The notes beneath the pieces were generated by a model. It made no database searches. It was not told the DNA's origin and saw nothing but the letters and a program-made list of their open reading frames with translations. This document shows positions 49,062 to 58,142 of a stretch of 64,000 bases of DNA, piece after piece. The translations under genes were made by a program, and so were the position numbers. Source of the DNA: Balneolales bacterium (GTDB lineage: Bacteria > Bacteroidota > Rhodothermia > Balneolales > Cyclonatronaceae); assembly GCA_022565805.1 (NCBI GenBank), contig JAIULZ010000001.1:1-64000 (forward strand), written 5' to 3'. Every line of letters starts with the position of its first letter. Position 1 is the first letter of the stretch.

Positions 49062-50741
49062 ATGAAAATCAGGATTATTCAGTTCAACCCCACAATAGGT
49101 AGTATTGAGGAGAATACAGCCTCGATAATCGAAATTTATAAAAAAGCTTTAGAAGAAAAGGCCGGACTCGTCATTTTTCCGGAGCTGGCTGTTTGTGGGT
49201 ATCCACCAATGGACCTACTGGAACGAAAGCGTTTTATAGACTCCATTCAAGAGGCAAATGAACGGATAAGGCAGAATACCGCAGACACAGCCATTTTGTT
49301 TGGTACTGTTACCAGAAACGAGGGCAGATCCGGGCGGCCTGTTTACAACGCAGCGCTGCTTATGAAAAATGGAGAACTTATGCAGGAAGTTCATAAAACG
49401 CTTTTGCCAACTTACGATGTGTTCGATGAATTCAGATACTTTGAACCCAATAAAGTATTTGAGACTGTTCAATTAAACGGCCTATCCTTAGGTATTACCA
49501 TCTGTGAGGATATCTGGAATAACGAAAATGAGATTGTTTATCATACCTACAATCTTGCTCCGGCAGACGAGCTTGTAAAAAGAGGTGCAGAAATACTTAT
49601 TAATATTTCTGCTTCTCCATTTACCATTCATAAACCCGAACTTCGCGCTCAAATGCTTCAAAATCATGTTCGCAGGCTTGGCTGTCCTTTAGTTTATGCA
49701 AACCAGACCGGAGCCAACACAGAACTGATTTTTGACGGCGATAGTATGTTTGTGGGTAAAAATGGAGAAATTCTTTTAAGGGCTCCACTCTTCGAGGAGT
49801 GCTATATTGATATAGATTCGTCATCCTTAAATACGAATGGGAGTAAGCAGTTATCACATTCAGAGCTACCGTGCAGAGAAGAGCGAATTTTTCGCGCTCT
49901 TGTTATCGGTGTGAAAGATTACCTTGCCAAAACAGGCTTTAGTTCAACGGCTTTGCTTGGTTTAAGCGGCGGTATAGATTCTGCACTTGTAGCTGTTGTA
50001 GCGGCTGAGGCACTCGGTCCCCAAAATGTATTTGCAGTTACGATGCCATCAGAATTTAGCTCGGAGGGTAGTGTAAACGATTCGGTTCTACTGGCAGAAC
50101 GACTTGGTATAAAACTCGATTCTATTTCTATTAAAGAAATTTATGATGTTTTTGTATCTAAACTGGAGCCTCAGTTTAAAAATACTCCGTTTGGTGTTGC
50201 AGAAGAAAATATACAAAGCCGGTCCCGCGGGTTATTGCTAATGGCACTGAGTAATAAATTTGGCCATATCCTTCTTAATACCGGAAACAAATCTGAAATG
50301 GCCGTGGGTTATTGCACGCTTTACGGAGATATGGCTGGTGGTATATCTGTATTGTCTGATGTGTACAAAACCGATGTTTATGCTGTTTGTCGCTGGCTTA
50401 ACCAGCACTGGTATAAAAAGGAAGTAATTCCTGAGGCCATAATTAGTAAACCACCAAGTGCTGAGCTTAGACCCGATCAGAAAGATTCTGATTCTCTGCC
50501 GGATTATGACTTTTTAGATGACGTTCTCACTAAATATATTGAACAGCAGCAGTCGGCAAGAGAGTTGCTGATGACCTATGATCCAGAACATCATGAAACT
50601 ATTCGACGTATCTGCAGACTTGTTGATATGAACGAATATAAGAGGAGGCAGGCCGCTCCGGGACTTCGGGTAAGCCCCAAAGCTTTTGGCAGCGGTCGCA
50701 GATTACCAATAGTACAGCGTTGGACATCTCAGCAAGAGTAA
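49062..50741 (+). CDS. nadE: Glutamine-dependent NAD+ synthetase
   Basis: Cytosolic enzyme for the last step of NAD+ synthesis, amidating nicotinate adenine dinucleotide. In 559 residues the N-terminal nitrilase-type glutaminase domain (1-260) has the triad Glu41 (FPELAVCG), Lys112 (VHKTLLPTYD) and Cys148 (ICEDIWN). The C-terminal synthetase domain (about 275-559) has the pyrophosphate loop LSGGIDSA (301-308). Length fits this shorter two-domain class. It is a single gene. Confidence 0.96.
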   Translation: MKIRIIQFNPTIGSIEENTASIIEIYKKALEEKAGLVIFPELAVCGYPPMDLLERKRFIDSIQEANERIRQNTADTAILFGTVTRNEGRSGRPVYNAALLMKNGELMQEVHKTLLPTYDVFDEFRYFEPNKVFETVQLNGLSLGITICEDIWNNENEIVYHTYNLAPADELVKRGAEILINISASPFTIHKPELRAQMLQNHVRRLGCPLVYANQTGANTELIFDGDSMFVGKNGEILLRAPLFEECYIDIDSSSLNTNGSKQLSHSELPCREERIFRALVIGVKDYLAKTGFSSTALLGLSGGIDSALVAVVAAEALGPQNVFAVTMPSEFSSEGSVNDSVLLAERLGIKLDSISIKEIYDVFVSKLEPQFKNTPFGVAEENIQSRSRGLLLMALSNKFGHILLNTGNKSEMAVGYCTLYGDMAGGISVLSDVYKTDVYAVCRWLNQHWYKKEVIPEAIISKPPSAELRPDQKDSDSLPDYDFLDDVLTKYIEQQQSARELLMTYDPEHHETIRRICRLVDMNEYKRRQAAPGLRVSPKAFGSGRRLPIVQRWTSQQE

Positions 50742-51729
50742 TGTTTGGTAAACTATCTTTTTTGAAATTAAATTATCTGTAGCTGCTGTAATCCGGTAGT
50801 CTTAATAGTGGCTCATTTATTCCCAAAAATCTAATATTTTCAGCTATTTTGGGCTCGCCGACACAAACCGCATACGGTAATATGGTTTTCATGCTTAGCC
50901 TAGATTGCATTCTCAACCACTCAATTTTTAAACAAAAGAACAAGTAATCAATTGTTCTTTTCTTTCATTCTTGTACAGTTTTAACACGCTTTTTTAGCCA
51001 ATGGATGCGTAATTGTGTATATTCGCGAAGAATTAGTTCATCTTAATTTGCTGGATTAAGATGAACTGTTCTGCAGGAGATTGTTTTTTAACCTGTTTGT
51101 CATCCAGTTTTTCCCAATGCTGTGGTATTCCCCAAAAAGACAAATTCAATTTTGAAATAGATAGCAGGTTATTTTAGCTATCTTCTTTTTAATTTATCAA
51201 TCCGAAAACCAAGGCATTTTTTGCGGGTTTTAAAAAATCCGATTCAAAGCAGATTCTGAACCCATCAATACATATGATCGTAACTACGCTTAAACTCGCT
51301 TGCAAGAAGAGAGATGAATTTGGATCCAATTTTAGCACCTTAGTATTGGGTTAAAATTTTAACTTTCCCCCTACATGCAGCATACGGTTAATTTTAAAAT
51401 CGTTATCCCGTGCAGAAACCTCTTGTTGTATTTGGAGTGTATTAAGCTTTAAGTAGGAAAAGCCCAAAAGCTGTTCATGGTTTTTTTATTTAATGTATGA
51501 CGGCAATGGATTTATCCTCCATACGTTAAGTTTGGCAATAGAAGCTAATCAGCATTGATTTTATAACAGGAATAGATCATCAGGTAAATTACTTTTCACA
51601 TTAATTCCCTTTCACAGATTAGACTATACCAGGTTTCGTAGCCTGCTTTTCTGTTTATACGCTGTTTCGTGCAGCTTAATAAATCATAATCGACCTCATC
51701 GGTATCACAATTTTTTTCTTAAACATAAT
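50742..51729. other. Long AT-rich spacer containing a perfect hairpin
   Basis: Almost 1 kb without a supported gene. It contains a perfect 13-bp inverted repeat at 51035-51067, listed separately. No promoter is convincing for the following transglycosylase gene. Confidence 0.4.
51035..51067. repeat. Perfect 13-bp inverted repeat
   Basis: AGTTCATCTTAAT (51035-51047) pairs exactly with ATTAAGATGAACT (51055-51067) around TTGCTGG. No T-run follows on either strand, so it is not a standard terminator. It could be an operator or an RNA stem. Confidence 0.6.
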
Positions 51730-53751
51730 ATGATTAGAAAGCTTCTGATCCTCGTAATTGTACTTTTTGCCTATACAGGTGTTGTTGTTGCTCAGTCGCA
51801 ACCAGAAAATACAGAGCATGAAACTCATCGTCAGGTACCTTTGCCTGATATTGAGCTGCCGTTCTATAATCCAATTGAGACCCAAAGCAGCCGTAGCCTT
51901 TCCTCCGGGACATCAATACAGATGGATCCTCTTAGCCGGGAGCTGTTACAGCGGGTTGCAGATATAAATCGCAAGATTTTACTGGCTATAGAAGCACAGC
52001 TCGACGATGATTTGGTTCTTGCAGAAGACTACATTAACCAATCAATAGAAAGTGTACAGCAGCTACTAAATGACAATCCTGAGGTTCAGAATAATAGGAG
52101 GTTTAATGAAACCTACCGTTCGGTTATGGCCGAATATCATGAATTCTATGGCTTGGCGGGTCCGGTACTTAACGTTGAAGGCGATATTTTTGAGGTGAGA
52201 GAAGATTTGTTCTCTCAGGATGATTGGTTTGATGGCTCTTATTTTACGATGCCACCCGGCTTTAATGACAGGCGATTCGATGTTCCGTTAATTATGAACA
52301 CTCAGGTAAATAACCAGATTCATTTCTTAACGGTGCGACGTCCTGAAATTATGGAGCGCTGGCTGGAGCGTTCTACTTATTATTTCCCTATGATGAAGCG
52401 CATTTTCGAAGAAGAAAATGTGCCTCAGGAATTAATTTACCTGTCTATGATCGAGAGTGGCCTTGTACCGGTTGCCACTTCCCGGGCACGTGCGGTTGGT
52501 TTATGGCAGTTTATGCAGGCTACAGGTGCTGCCTATGGTTTGGAAGTGAATTGGTGGATAGATGAGCGAAGAGATCCGGAAAAGGCTACCCGGGCTGCCG
52601 CAAGGCATTTAAGAGATTTGCACCGTATTTGGGATGATTGGCACCTTGCGATTGCAGGCTATAATATTAGCCCAAGGGGTCTGCGAAGAGCAATTAATCT
52701 TTCCGGCGGTGTACGTGATTACTGGACTATTTATCCTCATTTACCCCGTGAAACCAGAGGCTATGTACCCGGTTATATTGCGGCAGCAATGGTTGCAATG
52801 AACCATACCGACTTTGGCTTCGATACTCCGGAAACAACAAGGGTGTATGAGTATGATGTAGTTGAAATTCAGGGCTCTGTAGAGCTAAGTGTTCTGGCCC
52901 GTTTTGCCGGAATTTCAACTCAGGAATTACGTAATTTAAACCCCGAACTTCTTAGGTTTGCAACACCTCCCGGACCAAATCCATACCCGCTTAAAGTTCC
53001 AAAAGGTACACGTGATAGCTTTATGGCACAGTATCGCGAGATGCCCGAAAGTAAGCGTCAAACGCTTGTTGTTCACACAGTTAGCAGAGGTGAAAATCTT
53101 GGCGCAATCGCAAGCCGCTACGGTGTAACCGTTCGTGCACTTTATGGTGCAAACGACAACCTGTCTTCGCTTATTCGCCCGGGGCAGGAAATCATAATTC
53201 CTGTGCCGGGTGGCAGTAATGTGGCCATTCGTGCCGATTCACCATCAAATGCAAGGCAGGCAAGAACCCTTACCTCTTCGGCCGGCTCAACAGCCAGCGG
53301 GCAGGCTTCCAGTGCTCCAGCCCCTGCAGGAACGGTTCGGATGAGCTATACCGTTAGATCAGGGGACACCATTGGGCATATTGCAGAATGGTATAATACA
53401 CAGGCATGGCGTGTGCGCTCGTGGAACAATATTGGCAATACTATAAGAGTGGGACAGCGACTGACCCTTTATGTCCCTGCAAATCAACGGGAATATTTCA
53501 CACGGGTCAATTCTATGTCGAGAAATGAAAAGCAACAAATGATGGCTCAGCGTAGAAATCAGGGAATACCCCAAAATCAGGTTGCTTCACAAAGCGGTGA
53601 AGTAATTTCTTACACTGTTCGTCGTAACGATAATTTATCAGATATTGCCCGAGCGCATGGAACAACGGTAAATGCCATAATGCAACAAAACAATCTATCC
53701 TCTACCCTAATTCGGGTAGGACAAACTTTGCAGATACCGGTAACACGCTAA
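51730..53751 (+). CDS. LysM-containing lytic transglycosylase (MltD-like)
   Basis: Exported murein hydrolase of 673 residues. Signal peptide 1-21. The transglycosylase SLT domain (about 225-350) has catalytic Glu242 in LSMIESGLVP and AVGLWQFMQATG. A degenerate LysM-like segment lies around 370-425. Three LysM domains follow at about 446-490 (HTVSRGENLGAIA), 536-580 (YTVRSGDTIGHIA) and 628-672 (YTVRRNDNLSDIA), which bind peptidoglycan. It is followed after 7 bases by a S41 protease gene and then a PHP gene, a probable operon. Confidence 0.94.
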   Translation: MIRKLLILVIVLFAYTGVVVAQSQPENTEHETHRQVPLPDIELPFYNPIETQSSRSLSSGTSIQMDPLSRELLQRVADINRKILLAIEAQLDDDLVLAEDYINQSIESVQQLLNDNPEVQNNRRFNETYRSVMAEYHEFYGLAGPVLNVEGDIFEVREDLFSQDDWFDGSYFTMPPGFNDRRFDVPLIMNTQVNNQIHFLTVRRPEIMERWLERSTYYFPMMKRIFEEENVPQELIYLSMIESGLVPVATSRARAVGLWQFMQATGAAYGLEVNWWIDERRDPEKATRAAARHLRDLHRIWDDWHLAIAGYNISPRGLRRAINLSGGVRDYWTIYPHLPRETRGYVPGYIAAAMVAMNHTDFGFDTPETTRVYEYDVVEIQGSVELSVLARFAGISTQELRNLNPELLRFATPPGPNPYPLKVPKGTRDSFMAQYREMPESKRQTLVVHTVSRGENLGAIASRYGVTVRALYGANDNLSSLIRPGQEIIIPVPGGSNVAIRADSPSNARQARTLTSSAGSTASGQASSAPAPAGTVRMSYTVRSGDTIGHIAEWYNTQAWRVRSWNNIGNTIRVGQRLTLYVPANQREYFTRVNSMSRNEKQQMMAQRRNQGIPQNQVASQSGEVISYTVRRNDNLSDIARAHGTTVNAIMQQNNLSSTLIRVGQTLQIPVTR

Positions 53752-53758
53752 AATAAAT

Positions 53759-55393
53759 ATGAGAAAAAAACATGTAGTTGTCCTCCTGTTGCTAGTTGTT
53801 ACTTTTGGAGCAGGCTTTCTAACCGTTAACGACCCTTTTTTTCAAATACGGAAAAACTTCACCATTTTTTCAGAGGTTCTTTCTGAAGTAAATGAGCTTT
53901 ATGTTGTTGAAGTTGATCCTGAGCGAACTATAAGGAGAGGTATAAATGCCATGCTGGAAACTCTGGATCCGTATACTGTTTTGATCGATGAGTCGCAAAC
54001 CGGCGACATCGATATTATGACAACAGGCAGTTACGCCGGTGTAGGTATTGAAGTAGGAGCAAGAAGAGGAGAACTCGTGGTTATTGCCCCGATTGATGGC
54101 TATTCGGCCCAAAGAGAAGGGGTTCGTGCCGGAGATGTAATCGTTCGGGTAAACGGTATTGATGCATCAGAGTTTAATCCAGACGACCTCAATTCACAGC
54201 TTCGGGGTCAGCCAGGCACCGAAGTAGAATTTGTGGTAAGAAGGTTCGGCATAGATGAAGAACTTCTTTTTACCCTGACCCGTGAAAGAATTGAAATCAA
54301 GAATGTAGAATGGTACGGTTTTGCAGATTCTGATAAAACGATTGGCTACATTCAGCTTTCCAGATTTGCTCAAAATGCCGGTGCTGAGGTACGTGCAGCC
54401 ATCGAAAGTCTTTCTGAACAAAGAGGAGAGGAACTCGATGGTTTGATTCTGGATTTAAGAAACAATCCCGGTGGTTTGTTAATCGAAGCAGTTCGAATTG
54501 CAGATTTATTCTTGCCAAGAGATAAAATGGTAGTCCGAACCGACGGGCGCATGCGCCAGGCACGGCAACAATACCGAACCGAAAGTCCCTCATTTTTTAA
54601 GGATAAGCCGGTTGTGGTTTTACAAAATTCTGGTAGCGCCAGTTCATCAGAGATTGTTTCTGGTGCTCTACAGGATCACGACAGAGCTGTTGTTATCGGA
54701 GAACGGAGTTTCGGAAAGGGGTTGGTGCAGATTATAAGGCCTATTTCATACGGCCTTGCGCTCAAAATTACTACTTCAAAATATTTTATACCTAGCGGGC
54801 GCTATATACAGGCCGTTGATTATCAGGCTGATGAACTCATAGATTCAGAAGAAATTTTTAAAACATCAGCAGGTCGCGAAGTAATGCAGAGAAACGGTAT
54901 AGACCCCGATATCCTGCTCGACGGCAGACCATCAAATATGTTAGAAGTGGCTTTACTTAGAGGAAATCATTACTTCTTTTTTGCGAATCAATATGTTGCT
55001 GAAGCCACAGAAATGCCTCAACCCGGCATAGATGATGACGCCTTAATTCGTAGATTTCAGCAATATCTTGAAAGAGAAGAATTTACGTACAGGTCCCGTT
55101 CAGAAAGGTTATTAACCGAGCTTGAAGAGCAGTTGCTCGCCGATCTCGGAGAGCGTAGCAGTTCTGCAGCAGCTCCGCTTGAAGATCTGCGCACGCAGAT
55201 ACGAGAGAAGCAACGCCTTGAAATGGATTCGAGCCGGGATGTAGTGCTAAGGGAATTGTACTCAGAAATAGGCTCACGCTTTAGTGATGAAGCAGGTCAA
55301 ACCCGCGCTCTGAGACTACAGCTGGATCCGGCCGTAAAACGCGCATTAGACGTAATTATGGAGCAGGAATACAATCAGTTACTTTCTCCATAG
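53759..55393 (+). CDS. S41-family carboxyl-terminal processing protease
   Basis: CtpA/Prc-type serine protease of 544 residues, anchored by an N-terminal hydrophobic segment (about 5-24). The N-terminal helical part is followed by a PDZ domain (about 95-180, GVGIEVGARRGELVVI) that recognises C-termini. The catalytic domain has the serine in NSGSASSSEIVSGAL (about Ser295) and the lysine in GERSFGKGLVQ. The C-terminal 130 residues are helical. It sits between the transglycosylase and PHP genes with almost no gaps (7 and 2 bases). CtpA-type proteases commonly control murein hydrolases, so the neighbour is a plausible substrate (inference). Confidence 0.93.
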   Translation: MRKKHVVVLLLLVVTFGAGFLTVNDPFFQIRKNFTIFSEVLSEVNELYVVEVDPERTIRRGINAMLETLDPYTVLIDESQTGDIDIMTTGSYAGVGIEVGARRGELVVIAPIDGYSAQREGVRAGDVIVRVNGIDASEFNPDDLNSQLRGQPGTEVEFVVRRFGIDEELLFTLTRERIEIKNVEWYGFADSDKTIGYIQLSRFAQNAGAEVRAAIESLSEQRGEELDGLILDLRNNPGGLLIEAVRIADLFLPRDKMVVRTDGRMRQARQQYRTESPSFFKDKPVVVLQNSGSASSSEIVSGALQDHDRAVVIGERSFGKGLVQIIRPISYGLALKITTSKYFIPSGRYIQAVDYQADELIDSEEIFKTSAGREVMQRNGIDPDILLDGRPSNMLEVALLRGNHYFFFANQYVAEATEMPQPGIDDDALIRRFQQYLEREEFTYRSRSERLLTELEEQLLADLGERSSSAAAPLEDLRTQIREKQRLEMDSSRDVVLRELYSEIGSRFSDEAGQTRALRLQLDPAVKRALDVIMEQEYNQLLSP

Positions 55394-55395
55394 GC

Positions 55396-56244
55396 ATGAA
55401 TAAGGGTAATAAAATTAAGAAAGCAGATTTACATATACACACAACCGCTTCAGACGGGCGTGCATCACCAGAAGAAATTGTAGAGCGGGCTTATGCCGAG
55501 GGGCTTTCGGCTATCTCAATTACCGATCATGACACCTACGCAGCTTACAAAAAAGCCAGAATTCGAGCTGCAGATCTTGGTCTTTATATACTGCCCGGTA
55601 TGGAGATAACCTGCGATTATAACGGTAGGGAGTGCCATCTTCTGGCTTATGGGTTCGATACCTCAAGCGCAGAAATGATTAAGCTGGTACAGGCGCAGAA
55701 GCTCAGAAGAAAAAAAAGAGCGATAAAAATGATCAGCAATCTCAATAAGCTTGGCTACGATATTACGTTAGATGAGGTAATGGCCGAATGCGGTTCGATG
55801 AATATTAGTCGAAATCATCTGGCGTCTGTACTTGTGTCTAAAGGGTATATTGCGCACAAAAAAATGGTTTTCTCCAAATATTTAGGCGATCAAGGTAAAG
55901 CTTACTATAAAACTGATTATATGGGGGTTGATGAGATCGTAAGCATTATTCGGGATAACGGCGGTGTAACGCTTTTGGCTCATCCGGGTCTGTATTTTGT
56001 AGATGATGACATAAAAGCCATGCTAAAATCGGGAATAGATGGTTTTGAATGCATCCATCCCAGCCATAACTATCCGCTACAAAAAAAATACTTGCAAATA
56101 TGTGAGGAAAATAAGCTCCTTAAGTCTGGCGGAAGTGATTTTCACGGTCGCTCTACCGATGAGTTTACATTATTTGGAACTGTTTCAGTAGATTTAGATT
56201 GGGTAAATAAGATAATTGAGCGAACCGCCTCCGAAAGTATATAG
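55396..56244 (+). CDS. PHP-domain phosphoesterase (TrpH/RNase AM-like)
   Basis: Cytosolic metal-dependent phosphoesterase of 282 residues. PHP metal motifs are visible: ADLHIHTTASDG (10-21), SITDHDTY near 47, PGMEITC, and GSDFHGR near the end. The layout matches the TrpH/YciV group, whose members hydrolyse 3',5'-nucleoside bisphosphates or trim RNA. It starts two bases after the ctpA-like gene and ends that probable operon. Confidence 0.9.
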   Translation: MNKGNKIKKADLHIHTTASDGRASPEEIVERAYAEGLSAISITDHDTYAAYKKARIRAADLGLYILPGMEITCDYNGRECHLLAYGFDTSSAEMIKLVQAQKLRRKKRAIKMISNLNKLGYDITLDEVMAECGSMNISRNHLASVLVSKGYIAHKKMVFSKYLGDQGKAYYKTDYMGVDEIVSIIRDNGGVTLLAHPGLYFVDDDIKAMLKSGIDGFECIHPSHNYPLQKKYLQICEENKLLKSGGSDFHGRSTDEFTLFGTVSVDLDWVNKIIERTASESI

Positions 56245-56539
56245 AAGTGATTCAGGCATTAGGTTCCTTCAGGTTCCTTCCTTAACAACAACGGAACTGC
56301 AAACCATTAAGTAACTTACGTTAAATACATTAGGAGCCAATCTTTTTGTATTTAAAGCTGTTTGTGCAATCAGATTTGCAACTAAAACGGCATATCAAAA
56401 AAATGATTATTTTGTAACAAATGCGCAATAAGATAAACAGTCCGACATAAGTGTATTTAATGGTTTTATCCGGCAGGTACCATCTTATAACGTATACAGA
56501 ATGTGTAATTTAAATTAAAAAAGTTTAAACAATAAATTC

Positions 56540-57016
56540 ATGGCAATTAAAGAGATAGAAGGAAAGCTAAACCATGCAGAGGGTAATATTGGTATAGTTG
56601 TTTCCAGATGGAATCACTTCATTACAGATAAGTTGAGAGATGGTGCTGTTCATTCTTTAAAAAAGCATGGTTACACAGACGATGCCATTACTATTGCCTA
56701 TTGTCCGGGATCTTACGAAATACCTTTGGTATCCCAAAAAATGGCTGAAAGCGGTAAGTTTGATGCTGTTATTGCGATTGGAACGGTAATACGTGGATCT
56801 ACAACTCATTATGATTTTGTTGCAGGAAGTGCAAACAGCGGCGTTCTACATGTAAACCACACTTCGGGAATCCCCGTTATTTTTGGTGTAATTACCACAG
56901 AAAATATCGAGCAGGCTATTGAACGTGCTGGTACTAAAGCAGGTAATAAAGGCGAAGAAGCAGCCATGACGGCAATTGAAATGATATCTTTGCTAAAACA
57001 GATTGAAAGCCTTTGA
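56540..57016 (+). CDS. ribH: 6,7-dimethyl-8-ribityllumazine synthase
   Basis: Riboflavin pathway enzyme that condenses a pyrimidine with a butanone phosphate. The 158 residues show IVVSRWNHFITDKL (about 20-33), CPGSYEIPLV, AIGTVIRGSTTHYDFVAG and VIFGVITTENIEQAIERAG, all family marks. Length is normal for the icosahedral or pentameric enzyme. No other riboflavin gene is near and no FMN riboswitch is visible in the 295-base upstream spacer, which carries only a short direct repeat (AGGTTCCTTC twice near 56260). Confidence 0.95.
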   Translation: MAIKEIEGKLNHAEGNIGIVVSRWNHFITDKLRDGAVHSLKKHGYTDDAITIAYCPGSYEIPLVSQKMAESGKFDAVIAIGTVIRGSTTHYDFVAGSANSGVLHVNHTSGIPVIFGVITTENIEQAIERAGTKAGNKGEEAAMTAIEMISLLKQIESL

Positions 57017-57211
57017 ACCTATGTTGGTAGAGCTCAATGAATATTCGTATTTTATTTAATTAATAAAAAGAACAGATTCAGGATTGGCTACTCTGTGGGG
57101 GAGCTACTCTGCAGTAATGTGCATGTTTGCCTTTTGTAAAACAGGCCGAAAATCTTGTTACCAATACAGAATTTGCTCTTTTGAGCCTTACCACGATATT
57201 GATCAATTATT

Positions 57212-58033
57212 TTGGAAAAAATCGCAATTACTAATAAGAAGCAGACCAAAGAGGATATACTCCGGCAAAGTCTGTTAAAAGAACGCGGACAAATTCCTGA
57301 ACATGTTGCCATAATTATGGATGGTAATGGCAGATGGGCGAAAGAAAGGGGAAAAATGCGGATTCAAGGGCATAAAGCCGGTGTAGATTCCGTTCGCGAC
57401 AGTATAGAAGCCTGCGCTCAACTCGGTGTAGGGCATCTGACACTTTACGCATTTTCAACAGAAAACTGGAGGCGTCCGAAAACAGAAGTTTCAGCTCTTA
57501 TGAAACTTTTAATACAAACGTTGCGAAAAGAGACGATAAATCTTAATAAAAACGACATTCGGCTTAACGCAATAGGTGAACTTGAGCGTTTACCATCTAT
57601 ATGTCTGAACGAACTGAAAGAAGGCATGGAAATGACAAAAGATAACCAGCGTATGGTTATTACCCTTGCCCTTAGCTACTCGGGCCGTTGGGACATTAAC
57701 AATGCGGTAAGAGAAATTGCTCAGAAATTTAAAAGTGGCGAAATTAGTGCAGATGCCATTAACGACGATCTTATAAGAAAGCATTTGGCAACGGCCGAAA
57801 TACCAGATCCCGATTTACTTATACGAACGGGCGGAGACTTCAGGATAAGTAACTTTTTGCTTTGGCAATGTGCTTATACCGAGTTCTTTATAACCAATAA
57901 ATATTGGCCTGATTTTAGAAGAGATCAGATTTATGAAGCTATTGAAGCATACCAAACAAGAGAACGACGTTTTGGGATGATATCTGAACAACTCTATGAA
58001 CAGCAGAAAACACAAGCTAAAGCCACAGCTTGA
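57212..58033 (+). CDS. uppS: Isoprenyl transferase (undecaprenyl diphosphate synthase)
   Basis: Cytosolic/membrane-associated cis-prenyltransferase that makes the lipid carrier for peptidoglycan and other polymers. The 273 residues contain IIMDGNGRWAKERG (catalytic Asp in MDGNG), LTLYAFSTENWRRP, LALSYSGRWDINNA and DLLIRTGGDFRISNFLLWQ. There is an in-frame stop at 57200 and no ATG before the catalytic motif, so the start must be the TTG at 57212. It lies 109 bases before bamA in the usual uppS-bamA order. Confidence 0.95.
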   Translation: MEKIAITNKKQTKEDILRQSLLKERGQIPEHVAIIMDGNGRWAKERGKMRIQGHKAGVDSVRDSIEACAQLGVGHLTLYAFSTENWRRPKTEVSALMKLLIQTLRKETINLNKNDIRLNAIGELERLPSICLNELKEGMEMTKDNQRMVITLALSYSGRWDINNAVREIAQKFKSGEISADAINDDLIRKHLATAEIPDPDLLIRTGGDFRISNFLLWQCAYTEFFITNKYWPDFRRDQIYEAIEAYQTRERRFGMISEQLYEQQKTQAKATA

Positions 58034-58142
58034 AATTCCTTCAAAAAAAATATACATAAACCGGCTTTACCTTCGTTACGATTCGGTAATGTGCAATCGG
58101 TATACCTGTTAACCTACACGAAATCCTTCGAAACAAACTCGC

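Noticed and set aside
56245-56539. Possible FMN riboswitch before ribH
   Set aside because: No conserved FMN riboswitch core is visible; only a short direct repeat.
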